From a bacterium (GTDB lineage Bacteria > Bacteroidota > Ignavibacteria > Kapaibacteriales > UBA2268), in contig JANJUO010000037.1 of NCBI GenBank assembly GCA_024710535.1, positions 1 to 13,384 on the forward strand: a stretch of DNA of 13,384 nucleotides, written 5' to 3'. Below are positions 6,506 through 13,182 of the stretch, piece after piece. Made by a program: the position numbers and the translations under genes. The notes under the pieces were generated by a model. It was not told the origin of the DNA. It saw only the letters and a list, made by a program, of their open reading frames with translations, and did not search any database. Numbering within the stretch: position 1 is the stretch's first letter; each line of letters starts with the position of its first letter.

Positions 6506-6513
6506 TAAATTTG
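6506..6513 (+). promoter_or_regulatory. candidate -7 box for the nudix-parA-parB operon
   Basis: TAAATTTG fits TAnnTTTG and ends 29 bases before the TTG start. No fitting -33 element is visible. This is the only intergenic space (78 bases) upstream of the three-gene operon. Confidence 0.33.
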
Positions 6514-6542
6514 TATTTTGAAATTATAGAAAAAGTCGAAAA

Positions 6543-7088
6543 TTGATTAAAAAGTGGGAAACCATAAGTTCGGAGAATTTGATTGATTTAAAAATATTCA
6601 ATGCTCTGAAGAAAAAACGCATAAATCCTGTCAATGAAAGGGCAGATGATTTTATTGTGCTCGATTCTCACGATTGGGTGAATATTATTCCGATTACCAA
6701 AGATAACAAAATTGTGATGATTGAGCAATACCGACACGGCTCAGATAGTGTAACATTGGAAATACCCGGCGGATTAATCGAAAAAGGCGAAGAGCCAAGA
6801 GTTGCCGCAGAGCGAGAGTGTATGGAAGAAACAGGATATTTTGGCTCAAGCAATGCCATTCAAACAGGTATGAGTTTGCCAAATCCGGCATTTTTGAACA
6901 ACAAATGCTATTCATATATTTGGTTTGACTGCGAAAAAAAGTTGGAGCAAAATCTTGATTTGAACGAAGTAATAAATGTAAAAGAATTATCAATTGAAGA
7001 AATCAAAACCTACATAGATAATGGAACAATAAATCATTCGGTGATTTTGACAGCGTTTTTGTTTTATTTCAGAAAATTTAACATATAA
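6543..7088 (+). CDS. Nudix hydrolase, ADP-ribose pyrophosphatase-like
   Basis: This 181-residue protein carries a complete Nudix box, G77-x5-E83-x7-R91-E92-C93-M94-E95-E96-T97-G98-Y99. It is preceded by IEQYRHGSDSVTLEIPGGLIEKGE, the signature of the ADP-ribose/nucleotide-sugar pyrophosphatase branch, which splits NDP-X compounds into NMP plus X-phosphate with Mg2+. Substrate cannot be told from the sequence. The start is TTG: an in-frame stop lies at 6519, and the next in-frame ATG would be residue 59, too late for the fold, so TTG is the only sensible choice. It has no strong Shine-Dalgarno site and may be poorly translated. It is the first gene of an operon, 9 bases ahead of parA, which is an unusual partner for parAB. 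Confidence 0.88.
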   Translation: MIKKWETISSENLIDLKIFNALKKKRINPVNERADDFIVLDSHDWVNIIPITKDNKIVMIEQYRHGSDSVTLEIPGGLIEKGEEPRVAAERECMEETGYFGSSNAIQTGMSLPNPAFLNNKCYSYIWFDCEKKLEQNLDLNEVINVKELSIEEIKTYIDNGTINHSVILTAFLFYFRKFNI

Positions 7089-7097
7089 AGATAGAAA

Positions 7098-7865
7098 ATG
7101 GGAAAAGTAATTGCAATTGCAAATCAGAAGGGTGGCGTTGGCAAAACAACAACTTCTATAAATTTATCAGCATCACTTGCGGCAAGCGAGTATAGCGTTC
7201 TACTTGTGGATATCGACCCACAAGCAAATACTTCCGGTGGCGTTGGCGTTGATGTAAAGACGCTCGATAAGACAGTCTATGAAGTATTGGTTGGCAAAAT
7301 ACCTGTAGAATCTGCAATTATCAAAACAAATATGCCGTATCTTTCGCTTTTGCCATCGCATATAAATTTGGTTGGTGCGGAAATAGAAATGGTTAGTTTC
7401 AAAAATAGAGAATTGATTTTAAAGAATATCATTAATCAGGTTAGAGATAATTATGATTTTGTGATTATTGACTGTCCTCCATCGTTGGGCTTGCTGACTT
7501 TGAATTCGCTTTCTGCCGCAGATTCGGTATTGATCCCTGTTCAATGCGAGTATTACGCTCTTGAAGGATTGGGACAACTTTTGAATACAATTGCGATTGT
7601 TGTTCATCAATTAAATCACGATTTGGAAATCGAAGGCGTACTTCTAACTATGTTTGATTCTCGATTGAGATTATCAAATCAAGTGGTTCAGGAAGTGAAA
7701 AATCATTTTGGCAAAAAAGTATTCAATACGCTTATTCATAGAAATGTTAGATTATCCGAAGCACCTTCGCATGGCAAGCCGGTAATCTTATATGATGCTC
7801 TTTGCATCGGAACAGCAAATTATCTTGATTTATCAAAAGAAATTATCGAAAGAAATCAAAAATGA
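7098..7865 (+). CDS. parA: chromosome partitioning ATPase ParA (Soj)
   Basis: ParA is the ATPase that, as an ATP-bound dimer on nucleoid DNA, moves ParB-parS complexes during chromosome segregation. The 255 residues match short chromosomal Soj proteins lacking an N-terminal HTH. They show the deviant Walker A KGGVGKTT (Lys11 signature lysine, Lys16), LLVDIDPQAN with Asp40 (Walker A'), FVIIDCPPSLG with Asp125 (Walker B), and the conserved VRLSEAPSHGKPV. The start ATG is 9 bases after the Nudix stop, and the stop overlaps parB by 4 bases (ATGA), indicating coupled translation. Confidence 0.97.
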   Translation: MGKVIAIANQKGGVGKTTTSINLSASLAASEYSVLLVDIDPQANTSGGVGVDVKTLDKTVYEVLVGKIPVESAIIKTNMPYLSLLPSHINLVGAEIEMVSFKNRELILKNIINQVRDNYDFVIIDCPPSLGLLTLNSLSAADSVLIPVQCEYYALEGLGQLLNTIAIVVHQLNHDLEIEGVLLTMFDSRLRLSNQVVQEVKNHFGKKVFNTLIHRNVRLSEAPSHGKPVILYDALCIGTANYLDLSKEIIERNQK

Positions 7866-8800
7866 CAAATAAAGTAAAACATGGATTAGGCAAAGGTCTT
7901 GGTGCATTGATTCCTTCTGTGGAATTCGATAAAGAGAAAGGTTTCAGCATCCACAAAGATGAAGACGAAAATTCTGACAAAGTTGGTCAGGTGATTCAAG
8001 TTGATTTGGATAAAATCAGAAAAAATCCATATCAGCCACGTACAGAATTCGATCCAACGGCACTCGAAGATTTGAAAAATTCTATTAAAGTGCATGGATT
8101 GATTACTCCAATTTCTGTTAGAAAGTCAATTAACGGATATGAATTAATTTCCGGAGAAAGACGTTTGCGTGCCTATACCGAACTTGGAATCAAACAAATT
8201 CCTGCTTATGTGCTCGATGTGAACACTAATACTCAAATGCTCGAACTTGCACTTATTGAAAATGTTCAGCGAGAAAACCTAAATCCGATTGAAGTTGCTT
8301 ACGGTTATCAAAGATTGATTGATGAATTTAGTTATACTCAGGAAAAATTAGGTGAAAAACTAGGGAAAGAGCGATCTACAGTTGCAAATTTTCTTCGTTT
8401 GCTCAAATTACCCGAATATATTCATGATTTGATTCGAAGTAAAAAAATCTCAACCGGTCACGCACGTGCTTTGATTGCATTGAATGATCATTCTTTGATG
8501 ATTTCGATGGCAAAGGAAATAATTGAAAAAGAATTATCCGTTCGCGAAACTGAGAAATTGGTTAAAACTTATGAAACAAAGCAAAGCAAAACTCCTGCTC
8601 CTCAAAAGCAGACAAATACAATTCCTGAAAACATCAAAATTGTTTTGAACGACCATTCAGAAAAATTGACACATTCTTTTGGTACAAAGGTGAAAATCAG
8701 CGCCAAATCCAAAGAAAGCGGAACAATTGAATTTGATTTTTATTCTGCAGACGATTTGGAAAGATTATTGAATTTATTTAATCAGGTTGTGATTGAGTAG
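7862..8800 (+). CDS. parB: chromosome partitioning protein ParB (Spo0J), parS-binding CTPase
   Basis: ParB binds parS, loads as a CTP-dependent clamp and stimulates ParA. Domains in order over 312 residues: an N-terminal ParA-contact peptide HGLGKGLGALIPS (7-19); a ParB/Srx CTP-binding domain (about 45-145) with NPYQPR, SGERRLRAY (Gly98-Glu99-Arg100-Arg101) and ENVQRENLNPIE (133-144); a helix-turn-helix DNA-binding region (about 156-205, YTQEKLGEKLGKERSTVANFLRLL); and, after a flexible linker near 230, a C-terminal dimerisation domain that ends in LERLLNLFNQVVIE. It overlaps parA by 4 bases. No full parS site was found in the window. Confidence 0.97.
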   Translation: MTNKVKHGLGKGLGALIPSVEFDKEKGFSIHKDEDENSDKVGQVIQVDLDKIRKNPYQPRTEFDPTALEDLKNSIKVHGLITPISVRKSINGYELISGERRLRAYTELGIKQIPAYVLDVNTNTQMLELALIENVQRENLNPIEVAYGYQRLIDEFSYTQEKLGEKLGKERSTVANFLRLLKLPEYIHDLIRSKKISTGHARALIALNDHSLMISMAKEIIEKELSVRETEKLVKTYETKQSKTPAPQKQTNTIPENIKIVLNDHSEKLTHSFGTKVKISAKSKESGTIEFDFYSADDLERLLNLFNQVVIE

Positions 8801-8832
8801 AAAATATATTGGTTTAAAACCAATAATTTTCG

Positions 8833-8863
8833 AACAGATTAGACATTACTGACTGTTTTTTTT
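8833..8863 (+). terminator. terminator of the nudix-parA-parB operon
   Basis: Lower stem AACAG (8833-8837) with CTGTT (8853-8857), one bulged A, upper stem TTAG (8839-8842) with CTGA (8849-8852, one wobble pair), a 6-base loop, then an unbroken T run to 8863. A weaker AT-rich palindrome at 8807-8825 (TATTGG and CCAATA) lies just after the parB stop. Confidence 0.65.
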
Positions 8864-8884
8864 ACTTCAATTGTGTATTCTATA

Positions 8885-8920
8885 TAAAAAAACTCCCCAT
8901 TCAATAATGACTGGAGAGTT
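8885..8920 (-). terminator. intrinsic terminator of gap
   Basis: On the minus strand AACTCTCCA (from 8920) pairs with TGGGGAGTT (ending 8891) with a single mismatch, and seven T's follow the GAG of the second arm. The stem begins 28 bases after the gap stop codon. It faces the parB terminator. Confidence 0.78.
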
Positions 8921-8947
8921 ATTGTGGAGTTCGTTTTATGTACGAAA

Positions 8948-9946
8948 TTATAATTCTTTTCCTAATTTCAAAATTAAGTCAACGATACGATTTGAATAAC
9001 CAAATTCGTTATCGTACCAGCCAACAACTTTAACTAAAGTGCCATTTGCGGCAGTTAATTTTGAATCGAAAATACAAGAGTGTGGATTACCAACGATATC
9101 TTGAGATACCAAAGGTTCATCTGAATATTCCAAAATGCCGTTCAAGTATGTGTCTGCAGCATTTTTCATAGCAGCGTTGATCTCATCAGCAGTTACTGCT
9201 TTTTTCAATACAACTGTAAAATCTGTCAAAGATCCATCTGGAACAGGAACTCTAACTGAATAGCCGTTCAATTTGCCTTTCATCTCAGGAATTACTTCGC
9301 CAACTGCTTTTGCGGCACCGGTTGAAGTAGGAATCGAGTTTATAGCGCCTGCTCTTGCTCTACGCAAATCACTATGCGGAAGATCCAAAATGCGTTGGTC
9401 GTTTGTGTATGCGTGAATTGTGCACATATAGCCGGATTCGATACCGAAATTATCATTCAAAACTTTAACCATTGGAGCAAGACAATTTGTTGTGCATGAT
9501 GCATTTGATAATAATTTTTCGTTACCGGTAAGAACGTGATCGTTCACACCTAATACAATTGTTGCGTCTAAAGCGTCTTTTGCAGGAGCGGAAAGGATCA
9601 CTTTCTTGGCGCCACAGGCAAAATGTTTTTCTAATTGTTCACGTTTAGTAAAAGCGCCTGTTGATTCCAATACGATATCAACATCTTTCCAAGGAATATT
9701 TTCTGGTGATTTTTCTGCAAAAATTGGAACGGTAACACCGTTAACAATCATATTGTTACCTTCAACGGCAATTTGTCCTTTGAACTTGCCATGAACAGAG
9801 TCATATTTAAATAAGTGAGCAAGAGTGGCGGCACTTGTTAAATCGTTGATTCCTGCAAATTCAACATCTGCATTTCTATAAAATAATTCACGGACAACCA
9901 ATCTTCCGATTCTTCCAAATCCATTAATTGCTAATTTAATAGCCAT
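8948..9946 (-). CDS. gap: glyceraldehyde-3-phosphate dehydrogenase, type I (NAD-type)
   Basis: This glycolytic and gluconeogenic enzyme interconverts glyceraldehyde-3-phosphate and 1,3-bisphosphoglycerate in the cytoplasm. The 332 residues are the usual length. Visible are the Rossmann motif NGFGRIGR (8-15), Asp35 in GINDL (an acidic residue fitting NAD rather than NADP preference), the active site SNASCTTNC with catalytic Cys151, His178 in CTIHAYTNDQ, and the C-terminal WYDNEFGYSNR. The reading frame can be extended by four codons to a TTG at 9958 (MRFE-), but GAGG at 9953-9956 lies inside that extension at ideal distance from the ATG at 9946, and MAIKLAINGFG is the standard N-terminus. It is monocistronic, with its own terminator. 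Confidence 0.97.
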   Translation of the reverse strand: MAIKLAINGFGRIGRLVVRELFYRNADVEFAGINDLTSAATLAHLFKYDSVHGKFKGQIAVEGNNMIVNGVTVPIFAEKSPENIPWKDVDIVLESTGAFTKREQLEKHFACGAKKVILSAPAKDALDATIVLGVNDHVLTGNEKLLSNASCTTNCLAPMVKVLNDNFGIESGYMCTIHAYTNDQRILDLPHSDLRRARAGAINSIPTSTGAAKAVGEVIPEMKGKLNGYSVRVPVPDGSLTDFTVVLKKAVTADEINAAMKNAADTYLNGILEYSDEPLVSQDIVGNPHSCIFDSKLTAANGTLVKVVGWYDNEFGYSNRIVDLILKLGKEL

Positions 9947-9952
9947 TTCAAA

Positions 9953-9956
9953 CCTC
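9953..9956 (-). promoter_or_regulatory. gap Shine-Dalgarno site deciding the ATG start
   Basis: GAGG on the minus strand, 6 bases before the ATG at 9946. It overlaps the alternative TTG-started extension and so rules against it. Confidence 0.75.
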
Positions 9957-9999
9957 AATAAATTTTCAAAATGAAAATGTAAAACATTTTTTATAATGC

Positions 10000-10020
10000 A
10001 ACTTTATTGACGATAAAGTT
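10000..10020. promoter_or_regulatory. 8-5-8 palindrome in the gap/lipoprotein divergent region
   Basis: Arms AACTTTAT (10000-10007) and ATAAAGTT (10013-10020) are perfectly complementary around the spacer TGACG, beginning 54 bases upstream of the gap ATG. A TATAAA box on the minus strand lies just downstream near 9990-9997. The position and symmetry suit a regulator binding site for gap. The remaining part of the 202-base divergent gap shows nothing else clear. Confidence 0.42.
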
Positions 10021-10107
10021 TATATTTAATTGAATGTTGAAAGATATTTTTAGAAAAAATTATTGAATTTTATACAATTTCTAATAATAAGAGTGCTTTT
10101 ACGTTTA

Positions 10108-10115
10108 TAAATTTG
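10108..10115 (+). promoter_or_regulatory. candidate -7 box for the lipoprotein gene
   Basis: TAAATTTG fits TAnnTTTG and lies 33 bases before the ATG at 10149. No -33 element is evident. Confidence 0.33.
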
Positions 10116-10148
10116 TTGTTTGTTAAATTTATTTTTTTGAGAATTTAA

Positions 10149-10778
10149 ATGAAATATTTGAGAATTATCATTTTGTCAATTGTTGCAATTGCTACAATTT
10201 TTGCTTATCAAAGTTGCAGTACAATCAAGCAAATATCGCAAACTCTCACAAATCTGAAGCGATTGGAATACAAAATTCAGGATGTAACAAATTTTAGAGT
10301 TGCCAATATTGATATTCAGAAAATATCAAGCATTAAAGATTTTTCGATTACCGATGGGTTGAAACTTGCTAACGCTTTTGCAACAAAGAAATTTCCAGCT
10401 GATTTTGTGCTCAATATGAATGCTAAAAATCCAAATAATGGTACAAATAGCACAACTGCTACTTCTGCAACTATAGCCAAACTTGATTACAGATTGATTC
10501 TTGATGATGTTCCAACAATTAATGGCGATATTTCATCTCCAATAACTGTTCCCGGAACCGGTCAATCTATTAATATTCCACTCAATATGAATCTTGATTT
10601 ATATGAATTTTTTGGAAATCGCGGTTATGAAGGTATTGTGAACCTTGCTTTGACAGTTGGCGGATTGAATTCCAGACCTACAAAAGTTAAACTTGACATC
10701 AAGCCAACCGTTAATACCACATTTGGTCCAATTAGTTATCCAAATCGAATTACCGTTATCGATCAGGAATGGAGATAA
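10149..10778 (+). CDS. lipoprotein with a LEA14/WHy-like domain
   Basis: This 209-residue protein begins with a basic start and a hydrophobic helix ending in AYQSCST, with Cys23 as the likely lipidated residue. Tyr at -3 is off the strict lipobox but tolerated in Bacteroidota. The mature part starts with helical IKQISQTLTNLKRLEYKIQDV and continues as a beta-rich domain: FRVANIDIQKISSIKDFSI, FVLNMNAKNPNN, LDYRLILDDV, then INIPLNMNLDLYEF and TKVKLDIKP. This order of strands with an N-P pair resembles the LEA type 2 (LEA14/WHy) fold of Bacteroidota lipoproteins. That assignment is by pattern and not by search. It probably faces the periplasm on a membrane. It is divergent from gap and stands alone; its function is unknown. 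Confidence 0.75.
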   Translation: MKYLRIIILSIVAIATIFAYQSCSTIKQISQTLTNLKRLEYKIQDVTNFRVANIDIQKISSIKDFSITDGLKLANAFATKKFPADFVLNMNAKNPNNGTNSTTATSATIAKLDYRLILDDVPTINGDISSPITVPGTGQSINIPLNMNLDLYEFFGNRGYEGIVNLALTVGGLNSRPTKVKLDIKPTVNTTFGPISYPNRITVIDQEWR

Positions 10779-10793
10779 TTCAAAAGGGTAATT

Positions 10794-10811
10794 ACTGTTG
10801 CAAACAGTTTT
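10794..10811 (+). terminator. weak terminator after the lipoprotein gene
   Basis: Stem ACTGTT (10794-10799) with AACAGT (10803-10808), a 3-base loop and four T's (10808-10811), 16 bases past the stop. Short stem and short T run. Confidence 0.4.
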
Positions 10812-10854
10812 AGTATAAAGTCGAATTAATGTCAAATCAGATAGGAATGTCCAA

Positions 10855-10880
10855 TCTACTAAAAATATTGATTTAGTAGA
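10855..10880. other. hairpin 1 in the 373-base gap before the pentapeptide gene
   Basis: Perfect 9-bp arms TCTACTAAA (10855-10863) and TTTAGTAGA (10872-10880) with an 8-base loop. No T run follows. It overlaps the end of the minus-strand frame at 10873-11055, so it could belong to that frame's 3' end. Confidence 0.4.
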
Positions 10881-11055
10881 ACGGATATTTCTGTCTGTTG
10901 AGCAAATATCTACATTTCAATAGATTGCTCAGAGATGAAAATTCCATAGTATCTGCCCAAAAAGTATAAATTTCAGCACCAAGTAAGGAGGCTTGTGCTA
11001 CTAAGTCACTATAAATATAGTAAGACAAACATCCTTGTTTGACATTAATTGCCAA
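10873..11055 (-). pseudogene. possible remnant of an unidentified minus-strand gene
   Basis: A 60-residue frame opens with TTG at 11055 and reads like protein: AINVKQGCLSYYIYSDLVAQ, then ASLLGAEIYTFWADTMEFSS and LSNLLKCRYLL. Directly upstream in the same frame, past a single TAA at 11065-11067, lies another protein-like piece (LFRFKYFLEVVQ) ended by a further stop near 11104. There is no well-placed Shine-Dalgarno site. The composition suggests a decayed helical protein, but no family is recognised and chance cannot be excluded in this length. Confidence 0.25.
10899..10931. other. hairpin 2 in the 373-base gap, bulged stem
   Basis: TGAGCA (10899-10904) pairs with TGCTCA (10926-10931) and ATCTA (10908-10912) with TAGAT (10921-10925), an 11-bp stem with one 3-base bulge and an 8-base loop. 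It lies 18 bases after hairpin 1. The rest of 10779-11151 shows no recognised RNA or other signal. Confidence 0.42.
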
Positions 11056-11151
11056 GAATAATTCTTATTGGACAACCTCAAGGAAATATTTAAATCGGAA
11101 CAGTCATTATTGATAATTCTAATGTGTCACTAATAAAAATAGGACAATAAA

Positions 11152-11724
11152 ATGCAAAACAGCTATTTTGAAAATAGAGAGTATTGGAATTATGATTTAA
11201 CCCAATTCCCTTTCGAGTTAGGTGAATATGATAATTGTATTTTCAATAATTGCAATTTTTCAAATATGAATCTCTCAGAATTTGTCTTTGTTGAGTGTGT
11301 TTTTGATAATTGCAATCTTAGTTTGGCAAATATCGAATCAACTGTTCTCAATGATGTAGATTTCAATAATTGCAAATTATTTGGATTGGATTTCAGTAAG
11401 GCAAATGAATTCGGATTAAAGTTGAATTTAAAGGATTGTGCTTTGAATTTTTCTATATTTTCTGGATTGAAGTTGAAAAATATTCATTTTGTAAATTGTC
11501 AATTAATTGAGGTTGACTTTACAAAATGCGATTTAACAAGTTCAATTTTTGAAAATTGTAATTTAGATAGGGCAGACTTTGATCAAACAATTTTAATCAA
11601 ATCAGATTTTCGTAGTTCAACAAATTATTCAATTGACCCCGAAAAGAATTCAATCAAAAAAGCAAAATTTTCATTAAATGGCGCAGTTGGACTTCTATCA
11701 AAGTATGATATTATAATTGAATAA
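11152..11724 (+). CDS. pentapeptide-repeat protein
   Basis: This 190-residue protein consists mostly of A(D/N)LxF-like five-residue units from about 28 to 155: CIFNN CNFSN MNLSE, VFDNC NLSLA, VDFNN CKLFG LDFSK, VDFTK CDLTS SIFEN CNLDR ADFDQ. This predicts a right-handed quadrilateral beta-helix. Two gaps with weaker periodicity (near 84-110) are normal. The C-terminal NYSIDPEKNSIKKAKFS plus a short helix resembles the ending of McbG/Qnr-type proteins, some of which mimic DNA and protect gyrase. That role is only a possibility here, as most family members are unassigned. No signal peptide is present. The ATG follows AGGACAATAAA, giving a usable Shine-Dalgarno site. The gene is monocistronic, with its own terminator. 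Confidence 0.92.
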   Translation: MQNSYFENREYWNYDLTQFPFELGEYDNCIFNNCNFSNMNLSEFVFVECVFDNCNLSLANIESTVLNDVDFNNCKLFGLDFSKANEFGLKLNLKDCALNFSIFSGLKLKNIHFVNCQLIEVDFTKCDLTSSIFENCNLDRADFDQTILIKSDFRSSTNYSIDPEKNSIKKAKFSLNGAVGLLSKYDIIIE

Positions 11725-11794
11725 ATTCAAAGTTTGATTGATAAATAAATCTTTATTTTCTAAAAATCACAAAAATACCAATTAGAATATGAAT

Positions 11795-11830
11795 CCTCCC
11801 AAGATGTTGTATCTTTGGAAGGTTTTTATT
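11795..11830 (+). terminator. intrinsic terminator of the pentapeptide-repeat gene
   Basis: CCTCCCAAGAT (11795-11805) pairs with ATCTTTGGAAGG (11811-11822) with one mismatch and one bulged T, a 5-base loop, and then TTTTTATTTATTTT. The stem starts 70 bases after the stop codon. Confidence 0.8.
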
Positions 11831-11872
11831 TATTTTAAAAAAAATTTAATTTTTTATAATACGATTAAAATA

Positions 11873-11910
11873 GTCTTATTTGAGGTGCGTCATAATAATT
11901 TTAATAAGAC
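11873..11910. promoter_or_regulatory. inverted repeat upstream of the DUF438 gene
   Basis: Perfect arms GTCTTATT (11873-11880) and AATAAGAC (11903-11910) separated by 22 bases, ending 32 bases before the ATG at 11943. It could be a paired half-site for a regulator or a leader hairpin. It does not match any regulator consensus I know. Confidence 0.35.
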
Positions 11911-11942
11911 AATTTTATCTGATTATTTAAGGAATTATTAAA

Positions 11943-13178
11943 ATGAGTGAAATAATTGATAACTCAAGACAAAGAAAAGAACTTTTGAAACATATCATTC
12001 TACAACTCCACGAAGGTGTTGCTCCTGAAATGGTTAAAGAAAGATTAATAAATCTGCTTCAAAAAGTGCCTTATGGCGATGTGGTTGAAGTGGAGCAAGA
12101 ACTTATTAGCGAGGGCTTGCCAATTGAAGAAGTTTTGAAACTTTGTGATATACATACTCTGGTGCTCGAAGGTCATATCGATCAAACCGGTGCCGCAAGA
12201 ATTCCGCAAGGTCATCCTGTTGATATAATGAAAAATGAAAACATTGAATTGATGAAAGTAGTTGGCAGTATTTTCGAAATGACTACAAGATCAACAGCGA
12301 TTTTCAATCCTGACGACATCAAAAAATTTATGCTTGGACTTCGTCATCAATTCAATTTGATTTCTGATGTCGAAAAGCATTACCAAAAGAAAGAAAATCT
12401 AATTTTCCCATTTATGGAAAAAGCTGGTATTACCGGTCCTCCAAAAGTTATGTGGGGAAAGCATGATGAAACGCGTGCCGCAATCAAATCTGCAATCAAA
12501 GCAATTAGCAGTGATGGAACTATCAATTCTTTCGAATTGCAAATTATAATCGAATCATTGGTGAAGCCGGCTATTCAAATGGTTTCGGATATGATTTATA
12601 AAGAAGAAGAAATTCTATTTCCAATGGTAATGGACAAGTTAACGGAAATTGAGTGGTATCAGATTTATAGACAAATTCCTGAAATTGGTTATTGCTTGCA
12701 TGATCCGGATGTTGAGTGGAAGCCGGCTGGCATTGAAGTCGAGGAATATTCAGAAAACAGCAATGGCGAAATGGATTTGGGAACTGGGGCATTGAATGCA
12801 AAAGAATTGATAGCTATTTTGAGTACTTTGCCGGTAGATATTACTTTTGTTGATAAAGATGACAAAGTAAAATTTTTCTCACATGGTGCCAAAAGAATTT
12901 TTCAAAGAAACAGAGCAATTCTCAAACGTGATGTAAGAATGTGCCATCCTCCTTCGAGTGTTGATATTGTTGAGCAAATTATCAATGATTTCAAATCTGG
13001 CAAGGAAAGTAAAGCACCGTTTTGGATTAATTTTCAAGGCAAATACGTGTTGATTGAGTATTTTGCTGTTAGAGATAACAATGGCGAATATATGGGAACT
13101 CTCGAAGTTACTCAAGATATCACTCAGGCACGCGCTCTTGAAGGCGAACAAAGATTATTATCATATTCAAAGGAATAA
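11943..13178 (+). CDS. DUF438 domain protein with hemerythrin (HHE) and PAS domains
   Basis: This 411-residue protein has three domains. DUF438 (about 10-78) includes LHEGVAPEMVKERL and DVVEVEQELISEGLP. A hemerythrin-like HHE domain (about 88-235) carries likely di-iron ligands His91 (GHPVD), His146 and Glu151 (KHYQKKENLIFP), His174 and Glu176 (WGKHDE) and Glu222/Glu223 (KEEEILFPM). A PAS domain (about 285-395) includes FVDKDDKVKFFSHGAKRIF, the conserved CHPPSSVDIVEQI and IEYFAVRDNNGEYMGTLEVT. Family members are cytoplasmic and thought to sense or handle O2, NO or redox state; no catalytic activity is established. The ATG follows AAGGA. It is the first gene of an operon with the gene 4 bases downstream, and this pairing with a DUF1858 protein recurs in anaerobes. 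Confidence 0.93.
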   Translation: MSEIIDNSRQRKELLKHIILQLHEGVAPEMVKERLINLLQKVPYGDVVEVEQELISEGLPIEEVLKLCDIHTLVLEGHIDQTGAARIPQGHPVDIMKNENIELMKVVGSIFEMTTRSTAIFNPDDIKKFMLGLRHQFNLISDVEKHYQKKENLIFPFMEKAGITGPPKVMWGKHDETRAAIKSAIKAISSDGTINSFELQIIIESLVKPAIQMVSDMIYKEEEILFPMVMDKLTEIEWYQIYRQIPEIGYCLHDPDVEWKPAGIEVEEYSENSNGEMDLGTGALNAKELIAILSTLPVDITFVDKDDKVKFFSHGAKRIFQRNRAILKRDVRMCHPPSSVDIVEQIINDFKSGKESKAPFWINFQGKYVLIEYFAVRDNNGEYMGTLEVTQDITQARALEGEQRLLSYSKE

Positions 13179-13182
13179 AAAA

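Noticed and set aside
8462..8469. GCACGTGC inside parB as a possible parS site
   Set aside because: Only the central CACGTG agrees with the parS consensus (TGTTTCACGTGAAACA); the flanks do not, and no other candidate was found in the window.
9947..9958. gap starting at TTG 9958 (MRFEMAIKL...)
   Set aside because: The extension consists of the Shine-Dalgarno site itself; the ATG at 9946 gives the standard N-terminus.
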